Assembly (NCBI GenBank): GCA_949130485.1
Contig: OX422204.1
Coordinates: forward strand, 6,851,478 to 6,915,477
DNA from: Agelas oroides
Taxonomy: Eukaryota; Porifera; Demospongiae; Agelasida; Agelasidae
Reading direction: 5' to 3'
DNA: 64,000 nucleotides
The notes under the pieces were generated by a model. It did not search any database. It was not told the DNA's origin and saw only the letters and a list, made by a program, of their open reading frames with translations. The position numbers and the translations under genes are program-made. Within the stretch, counting starts at the first letter, position 1. Each line of letters opens with the position of its first letter. This document shows, one piece after another, positions 55,723-64,000 of the stretch.

Positions 55723-57882
55723 CTACACCATTTCATATCACATTAAAACACAAGAACTGGATGCACACTTTTGAAAGTTTATAGTTTTTTGTCGTACACT
55801 TTTTGAGTGTTTGCATTTTGAATGGAACCTTGTAATGCACACATACATGTAAAGTATCATATTTTGACTTGCTGTTGTTTGAAATAAATTTACAAAATAC
55901 AATCATATGTATAAGTGGTATTAGAGAACAATTTGACGGTGATTTGATTGCGCCAACTATATTATTACAACTGGGGTTCAGTTCACAATAAGCTTTGCCA
56001 TTCCATACTTTAGCTTCCAGTAAGTGGCTTAGAGTCATCAAAACAATCATTGCCCAGTTGTTTTATGATAACAGCTTTTGGATCCGCACAGTTGTTAGTT
56101 CCGACCAGAAATCTCCGGTCTGTATAATACGTATGGACACTGAAATTATAAACAGCCATGTAAAAATTGCTGCATTTTGCAAGTATAGTAATGCTGCCAA
56201 AGTCTGATTGGTAAGCTTGGATTCCAGGTTTGTAAATCCTGCCAGCAAAAATCCTGAGCACAATTGGTAGCTGTGAGCATACAAGCATATTCCAGAGCAC
56301 ACTACTTCAAATGACAAAGTTGAAGTTATCGTGTGAGGCTACACATGCATACTCATGCAAAACCGTTTGAGTTATTAGTCAATGCAGTCACGAGTAGAGT
56401 ACAGAATGAGTTCCAACTCAGCCAATGCATGGTGAATCCGGTGATCAACAACTGGCATCAACATCCAACTCTTGCAAACCAGTCTCGCGGAACCAGACAG
56501 ACTACTGGAATGGAGACGACTCTGTACTTTGCATGTGCCATGCACCTTTGAGAAGGGTGTGTTGAACATGATCGAGCAAAACGACTGACTGCAGTTGGAA
56601 AGAGAGCTATTCCTCAGGTGATTTTTAACAACAATGAACTTCAACCTATAACTTGGGTAATTAAAATGTACTTCCAGTGAACTGTGAACAAGACTGGAAA
56701 GCATCTGGCCACTGTTCAATTTCTGTTGTCTCCTCTAGAAATAATTTGCCAAAGACAATCATGATAATGAGCCGTCTATTGAACAGCTATTCTGTGGGGT
56801 GGCTGGGAATGGTGTGAGAGTCTGTCATCATGTTAAGAAGACAGCAATAATTGGAAAGGAAGCTATCCTTCTGGTGACCTTTAACATCAAAAACTCCAGC
56901 CTATAGCTACAATGCACTATCAGTGAACTGTGAACGAAAGTATCTGCCACCGTTCAATTTCTATATTAGTCATAATTTGCCAGCACAATGATGGTGCACC
57001 ATATAGTGAGGAATGACAATCCAGCTACCTGGAAACTCTCAGGGAAAGTTGTCCCAGGAATGGGCAGCAATTAGAGCAAGCTTATGTTGTCCTGACAGGT
57101 AGCCAAAAAGATGCAGAGATCCATACTTAACTGCCTATGGAGCTCAAGTTTAATATGCAAGGGTGAAGCAGTAAGACTTGCCTTGGTGGCGGACATTGAA
57201 ACAGTGACCTTATAGGAAAATCAAAGCTGAAATGAGTCTAAGCAGATGCAAACAAGACCAAAAAATCGAAATACCATGCTCTTCAGTGACATACAACTTT
57301 AACTCATGGCATCATCGACTAATGAGTAATTCATGGATACAAACCATCGTGGAGACACTACACTATAGATGTTGAACCAGTTAGTATATGTCGTGACCGC
57401 TTGGATGCAGGAAGATTTAGACAAGTAGAGGATACCATTTTATTTCTGACATGGCATGAGGTGCAGGACACAGAACTGCACATGCGCACTAGATCATATA
57501 AAAATCATTACCAACTATGACATCATACATTATACTAGCTACATTAGTTACAACAATAATCAAGACACCACAGCATACTTGAACAATTTGCTCCAACCAT
57601 GGCACAAGACACCATTCCTTCGCAAAGGACATCTAATTACTTTCATGTTGTCACTGTTTAAAAATTAATGTAATTTTTAAACAAAAGTGGGGTGTTCCAC
57701 CTATAATGGTGTGTTATCATTCACATGCAGGCCTTCCCACTGAAAAAGTCCTAGCCTTCTTGTGTTAGTATATCAATTTTTATTTTTGTACATATTTTGG
57801 TATTCTGTGATGATTTCTGCACCTTAATTATGCAGGACTCTCAGGGAGACCAGCCACTGGCTGATGAGACATTTCCTTAAAA

Positions 57883-57883
57883 T

Positions 57884-57974
<91 letters not shown>

Positions 57975-58035
57975 CCTACCTACCTATCTACCTACTTACC
58001 TACCTACCTACCTACCTACCTACCTACCTACCTAC

Positions 58036-58086
<51 letters not shown>

Positions 58087-58096
58087 CCTACCTACC
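57883..58096. repeat. (ATCT)/(ACCT) microsatellite, right copy
   Basis: Partner of 51065-51293; the block lengths differ between the copies. Confidence 0.97.
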
Positions 58097-59116
58097 ATAA
58101 AAGCTTACAGTTTTCACACTTGTTAATAAACACTCCAGTAGTACAGTTGCAGTTGTAGTGACTCGAGCACAAAAGTTCATGCTGGTGACTATTAGTGGTG
58201 GCTTTCCTCAGGCTTTATAAGTTGTAGCACCAAAATAAAACTCTCACAACTACCAGTCTCTTCAGTCTGTCTGCAACTGGGCCACTTTCCTTACAACATT
58301 CATCACTCAATCTCTGGAGAAGAGGTTTGCAACAGAAGGTTATGTGTCAAATATGGCCATTATGGGATTTTTGATTTTATATGGGGATTATATATGAACT
58401 GTAGTCTTGTCAAACTGCAATGTGTATTATGATATCCGTCGGCTATATCATGGGCCACCCTGGGAACATGTGGTAGGGGACCTGAGGAAAAATTGAAGAT
58501 TGAATGAACTTGACTCAAGTGTGCTGAAATCCAAGAACCAAGTGACCTTGTTTGTAAACTACAGTTGCAATAGTTTCTATGACCTTCATTCTTGCAAAAA
58601 TGTATTCAGCAAACAGAAAGTTATGTGCCAAATATGGCCATTATGGGATTTTTAAATTTTATATGGGGATTATATAATTATGAACATACCTTTAACAGAT
58701 ATCCACGCGAGTGGTTCACCTATTTTTATACTCTACCAATGAAAAATAATCAATTGCATTGGTGCTTGCTAAATTTACTTGTCAAAAGTCACTTCAAACT
58801 GTCAATTCTTCTATGGGGAAAATGTATTGCAACATAAAATAACAGCTAATACAGTCTTTTGACAGCTATAACCTTGAGTGGTCCAAGCATTTTTGCACAG
58901 GATACATCAAGTGAAATCCATCAGTACCACTAGTTTTATAGCGAAGCTTCAAAAGTCACTTGAACCGAATATCGCCCAATTTTTGACATTTGACCCTTTC
59001 AAGGCAAGGCAAATTGGCTAAAGATAGCTTTGCGGCACGAACTATTACAGTCCAGCTTTCATAGTTCTAGCACAACAGATTTGAAATTGGTGCACCTTTG
59101 ATTTTTTCCTTTGAGC

Positions 59117-59767
59117 CCTACATGTGGCTTCATTGGAAACTGTATCCTGTCAAACTGCAATGTGTATTATGATATCAGTCAGCTGTGTCATGGGCCATCC
59201 TGTAGTATGATATCAGTCAGCTGTAGCTACCACGGGCCATCCTGGGAACATGTGGCTTCATTGGAAGCTGTGATCTTGTCAACAAAAAGCTACAATTCAT
59301 GTAGTATGATATCAGTCAGCTGTGTCATGGGCCATCCTGTATTATGATATCCGTCAGCTGTAGCTACCATGGGCCATCCTGGAAACATGTGGCTTCATCT
59401 GAAACTGTGGTCTTGTCAAACCACAATCTGTATTATGATATCCATCAACTGTATCATGGCCATCCTGGGAAGTATGTGGCTTCATTGGAGACTGTAGTCT
59501 TAGCTGTAGCTACCAAGGGCCATCAAGGCCTGGAAACATGTGGCTTCATTGGAAGCTGTGGCTACAATTCATGATATCAGTCGGGCTGTATCATGGGCCA
59601 TCCTGGGAACATGTGGCTTCATTGGAAACTGTGGTCTTGTTAAGCTACAATCTGATTAGGATATCAGTCGGGCTGTATCATGGAAACTGTGGTCTTGTTA
59701 AGCTACAATCTGACTACGATATCAGTAGGGCTGTATCATGGGCTTCTTTGGAGGGTATACATCCGTA
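59117..59767. repeat. Degenerate 80-90-bp repeat, right copy
   Basis: Near-identical to 52310-52960. Confidence 0.85.
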
Positions 59768-59851
59768 GTGCAGGTTTTTTATTGCTCACATTAAAGTATT
59801 CACACCAGAAGCCAATGGTAGAATTGTTGCACACCCAGACATACCGTAAAC

Positions 59852-60099
59852 AGATGGGCCCCAAAGTGGCTACCCTAGTTACAGACACACTGCAAAGGAG
59901 ACAGATGGGCCCCAAAGTGGCTACCCTAGTTACAGACACACTGCAAAGGAGACAGATGGGCCCCAAAGTGGCTACCCTAGTTACAGACACACAAAGGAGA
60001 CAGAAGGGCCCCAAAGTGGCTACCCTAGTTACAGACACACAAAGGAGACAGATGGGCCCCAAAGTGGCTACCCTAGTTACAGACACACAAAGGAGACCG
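59852..60099. repeat. About 50-bp minisatellite, right copy
   Basis: Partner of 53045-53292 with the same unit number. Confidence 0.95.
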
Positions 60100-60543
60100 G
60101 CTGTCAGAAGCTATCATATATCCCACCTAGTATAGTTTTGCCTATACAACAGGTGGGGATTTACTGTGATAATTTCCCTCCCTGAGGGCTACAAGGGAAA
60201 TTATGGCTCATAATTTCCTCTCCATGTATTTTTAGTTTACAGTCTACTGCATTGTCAGACTATAGTACAGATTTTACATCATTTTACTGTGACAGTAAAT
60301 AGTATTGAAGTTACTGTAAGCACTTGCACATGTACAGATGTGTTTACAGTAATAACAACAAGGAACAATCAGGTGGGATATATAATAGTTATAGCACAGG
60401 TGGCCAGGGATTTATGGCTGTAGTAAACAAACCTCGTCCTTGGGCTACGCCCTCGGACTCGGTCTGGTTACTGCCATAAATCCCTGGCACCTGTGCATAA
60501 CTAAATGCCTTATGTTGGTCACGACAGAGGAGATCAAGGGGAG

Positions 60544-61199
60544 ACTATAAACACTGGACCCGGACCGAGGACTGGGGACCCAAGGAGCGGGACCAGAGGA
60601 CCTAGCTGTGTTGCACTTAGCTTTTATGACAGAAATGCAACTACAAGCAACTCAGTGTGTCAATGTTCTAAGCTCAAACTTACGCCTTTGTCATTGTGAG
60701 AGTCATAGAGTCCGCATTGTTATACACACAAAAGACACTCTTCACACCAGATTGTGCTATTTCACATTATCTGCTAGCTTCCTGCATCCTTTCTTCACTC
60801 TGCAAACCCAAGAATAGTCTCCTTTATTGCATGCAAAGGTCACATACATAAGTGTCTCGAGACTCTCTCGCTTTGCGTGTGCAAGTTTAGTGATCTGGCT
60901 TTGCAAAACTGACCGTAGGCTGCTCTGAGGATCAAAGAAGTCAGAGGATAGTTTGAAATAGCAGTGTCTGCTATAAATAATGCCTTTGGTGTGCATAGTG
61001 ACGGCATACAAGAGTTTGGGCTTGTAGCATTGGCACTTGACTGTGTAGTTGTACTGTGACTGCTGCACTGAGTGCAACACAGCCCTCAAGGCTCTGGGTC
61101 CTCGGGTCCGTGGGTCCTCGGGTCCTCGGATCCCCAGTCCTCGGGTCCTTGGGTCCTTGGATCCCCAGTCCTTGGGTCCCGGGTCCAGTGTTTATAGTT
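60544..61199. mobile_element. MITE with GGACCC-rich inverted termini
   Basis: Left ACTATAAACACTGGACCC and right GGGTCCAGTGTTTATAGT are inverted, followed by degenerate GGACC/GGTCC runs and GCTGTGTTGCACT on both sides. About 656 bp. The left duplicate (from 53744) keeps only part of it. Confidence 0.75.
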
Positions 61200-61234
61200 A
61201 CCTGAAATCAAGAGACTTTTTTTTAATTTTTTAT

Positions 61235-61415
61235 GTATTCCTAGCCAAATGATTATCCATTAATCTTTTTATGTATTCCTAGCCAAATGATTCCAAATGT
61301 TTATCAATCTTTTTATGTATTCCTAGCCAAATGATTCCAAATGTTTATCCATTAATCTTTTTATGTATTCCTAGCCAAATGATTCCAAATGTTTATCCAT
61401 TAATCTTTTGCCAAA
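61235..61415. repeat. About 48-bp tandem repeat, four units
   Basis: Units with TTTTTATGTATTCCTAGCC and AAATGATTCCAAATG. Confidence 0.9.
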
Positions 61416-62008
61416 CACTCCAAATCCACATGGATGCAAAACATAGATTAACTGGTATATAAATGGTTTCAATTTTGCAAGGACAATAACTGCTGCTCAC
61501 CAAAACAGAGTAGCCAGAGCTACATTTTCTAGTCAACTCAGCCATGCTATAAACACATTGCTACACACATGGTTCTGGACCTCAGCCATGCTATAAACAC
61601 TATAAACACATTGCTACACACATGGTTCTGGACCTCAGCCATGCTATAAACACTATAAACACATTGCCACACGCATGGTTCTGGACCTCAGCCATGCTAT
61701 AAACACATTGCTACACACATGGTTCTGGACCTCAGCCATGCTATAAACACTATAAACACATTGCTACACACATGGTTCTGGACCTCAGCCATGCTATAAA
61801 CACTATAAACACATTGCCACACGCATGGTTCTGGACCTCAGCCATGCTATAAACACATTGCTACACACATGGTTCTGGACCTCAGCCATGCTATAAACAC
61901 TATAAACACATTGCTACACGCATGGTTCTGGACCTCAGCCATGCTATAAACACTATAAACACATTGCCACACGCATGGTTCTGGACCTCAGCCATGCTAT
62001 AAACACTA

Positions 62009-62847
62009 CACTGCAAAAACAAGTTGGTTATTTTAACCACACAGTGGTTAACCTGGTTGCAGACAAACTGGAGAGACAGTGGTTATGAGAGGTTTGCTTT
62101 GGTACCGAAGTCTAATTGCATAAGGCAACCCAAGATGTAGCAGCCCAATTCATCATACAACCACAATACACTGACAACCCTCAGAACATCTGTGAGGGAA
62201 TCACCTGCTTGCACACTGTAAAAACATTTAGGTTACTTCAACCATATTCCGGTTATCTCAGTTGCATGTGCATGTGGTGTACACATCATGAAGTTCAAGG
62301 AATGCTTCCAAACAGAAGACCTTGAAATCAAAATGTTGAGAAGCTTCTCTTTTAATTAAACCCAGTCTTCTTTTCAGAACACCTATCAATTATCATTTCT
62401 GGAAAAGGTTTGGTTGCATACTTATGGTAGAAATGCCAGTAATGTAGCCAAATAGGACTTCTGATAGTAATTTAACTAAAGAAGTTCTTGGATGGAATTT
62501 CAAGAAACCTTTTTAGAAGCATTCCTGAGACTTTTGATAATGATACCACTCTGGTGCAACTGAGCAAACATGGTTAAAGTAACCTAATTTTTTTTACAGT
62601 GCATTAGGAGCATGAAAGGTCCTTACCGCAACTTTGAAGTGCATTTGTATTGACTCATTCACAGATGTTCTGAGGGTTATCAGTGTATTGTGGTTGTAAG
62701 AGGAACTGGGCAGTTGCATCTTGGGTAAATCCTTATGCAATCAGTCTTCCATACCAAAGTAAACCTCTCGTAACCACTGTCTCTCCACTTTGTCTGCAAC
62801 CAGGGTAACCACTCTGTGGTTAAAACAACCAACTTGTTTTTGCAGTG
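62009..62847. mobile_element. Outer MITE with about 190-bp inverted arms
   Basis: Left arm CACTGCAAAAACAAGTTGG (62009-62200) is inverted at 62660-62847. Flanking TA on both sides suggests a TA target. Its centre is occupied by a second element. Confidence 0.85.
62214..62601. mobile_element. Inner MITE nested in 62009-62847
   Basis: Ends CACTGTAAAAACATTTAGG and (reverse) CACTGTAAAAAAAATTAGG, with matching GTTACTTCAACC / GTTACTTTAACC next to them. A partial relative is at 25920-26150. Confidence 0.8.
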
Positions 62848-63235
62848 ATATAAACACATTGCCACACGCATGGTTCTGGACCTCAGCCATGCTATAAACA
62901 CTATAAACACATTGCTATACGCATGGTTCTGGACCTCAGCCATGCTATAAACACTATAAACACATTGCCACACGCATGGTTCTGGACTTGTCGACATGAG
63001 GACTTTGCTATACATTATCATATTCACAAATTTCTGTAATTCTCATTTTATGCTCAATCCTTCCACTTACCAAAATTACACCGACATATTCCACCCACAC
63101 TTAGATCTGCTTTCTTAGCTTCCCTATCCACAACTTGTGAAGTGTGTAATTTTCAGCTCCTAGCTGCATAAATGGAAAGAAGGTTGTCTGCTACCGGCTT
63201 GATATTGGAAAACATTTTGCCGATGTTTTGACTAA

Positions 63236-64000
63236 ATGCTTCGTCATCATCAATTTTCAGTCCCCACTGACATGTATTGTGCATGACTATAAATAGGTTA
63301 TTGTTTGCATTTTCTTCAGATAACAACTCAAGCTTTCAGGCAGACGTTTTCTGATACCCCCGAGAACCTTCATTTTACGGCTTTATAATTAGTGGTTGTG
63401 TGTGGTATTGGAGACAACCAGAAAGCACACATACACATATGCTTAGTAGGAATTTAGCATAAAATTTGAGTCTTGAGGATGAGGTGGGTAGGGGGTGGTG
63501 CTTAGCTACCTACCAATGATTTCTCTGGCTCTTCCAAGTATTTTCTAACAAGGTACCCCATGGTAATGAAGCGGATTTTAGGAAACCCCAGGAAACCCTC
63601 CTCGCTATGCCCCTGAGCCCCTGGGCTAGAAGGCAAACCACACCATGCTAATTATCGCACAGTCTACTCATAGTATGACACAAGCTAGACTCTCAAACAA
63701 AAAGTGCAGCCCGTTTGAAAACTTATCATAACTATCGGTTTTTTATTCTACCCACAGCCACTGTGTAGTTTAAACAACACATATGTACCAAGTCATTTTG
63801 TGGTGCATAATTACTTTCCCTAACCTTGTCCTCGCCCTTTGAAGTCATGAAAATTCTTCTCACATGAGCGCAATATCCCTGTCCGAAACTAGAATAAGAG
63901 ATATACTAACTGTTAATTGTCCAGCCAACAGATGAGCAGTGTTTACAGTACACAATGTTTAACAACTACACATGTAGAGCCTATAGTTGCATACTCTGTT
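63236..64000. other. No gene seen
   Basis: Neither strand shows a long ORF, splice-consistent exon or strong repeat here. Confidence 0.5.

Larger units (their letters stand above)
61525..62990. repeat. 54-bp minisatellite split by an insertion
   Basis: Units with CTCAGCCATGCTATAAACAC and ACGCATGGTTCTGGAC cover 61525-62008 and resume at 62848-62990. The element 62009-62847 lies inside. Confidence 0.93.
55498..63235. repeat. Segmental duplication, right copy
   Basis: The tandem partner of 48690-54605, with scattered single-base and repeat-length differences. It is longer because of the 54-bp minisatellite and two nested inverted-repeat elements. Confidence 0.9.

Overview
This is animal nuclear DNA. 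It has phase-matched GT-AG introns, split SRCR, fibronectin-III and Ig modules, an animal PA2G4 gene, many MITE-like elements and abundant microsatellites. A death-SH2-kelch signalling protein next to a large SRCR/FN3/Ig receptor, with compact introns, suggests a sponge (probably a demosponge), but the species cannot be fixed from the sequence. I assembled exons by hand from splice sites and reading phase; every exon chain below keeps phase.

0-15.6 kb: two tandem paralogues on the + strand, gene A (5' end outside the window) and gene B. Gene B encodes a death domain, an SH2 domain, a proline-rich linker and a six-motif kelch propeller; gene A shows the SH2 and kelch parts. Each is followed, convergently, by the last three coding exons of PA2G4. 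Only the right-hand set (14.1-15.2 kb) belongs to the full gene. The left-hand set (5.2-6.2 kb) is an orphan tail made by a tandem duplication of about 8.6 kb, whose junction lies near 6972 and whose right end is near 15584.

14.1-24.0 kb: complete PA2G4/EBP1 on the - strand, 14 coding exons and 407 codons, with a perfect NRF-1 palindrome and an E-box upstream. 24.0-27.2 kb: intergenic spacer between the divergent PA2G4 and receptor genes.

27.2-49.1 kb: a + strand single-pass receptor gene, 21 coding exons and 1269 codons. The order is signal peptide, SRCR, FN3, SRCR, FN3, FN3, Ig, three more FN3-like modules, a Cys-containing juxtamembrane region, a Thr/Pro stalk, a TM helix and a short tail with a possible PDZ ligand. 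A LINE with an intact ORF and a restriction-like endonuclease sits antisense inside the (CT)n polypyrimidine tract of one of its introns.

48.7-64 kb: a gene-poor, repeat-rich tail dominated by a very similar tandem duplication (about 48.7-54.6 versus 55.5-63.2 kb) that carried along an orphan copy of the receptor's last exon. It also holds several minisatellites and nested inverted-repeat elements.

A family of short palindromic elements with TAGYCTCG-type ends and 9-bp target duplications recurs through the first 25 kb.
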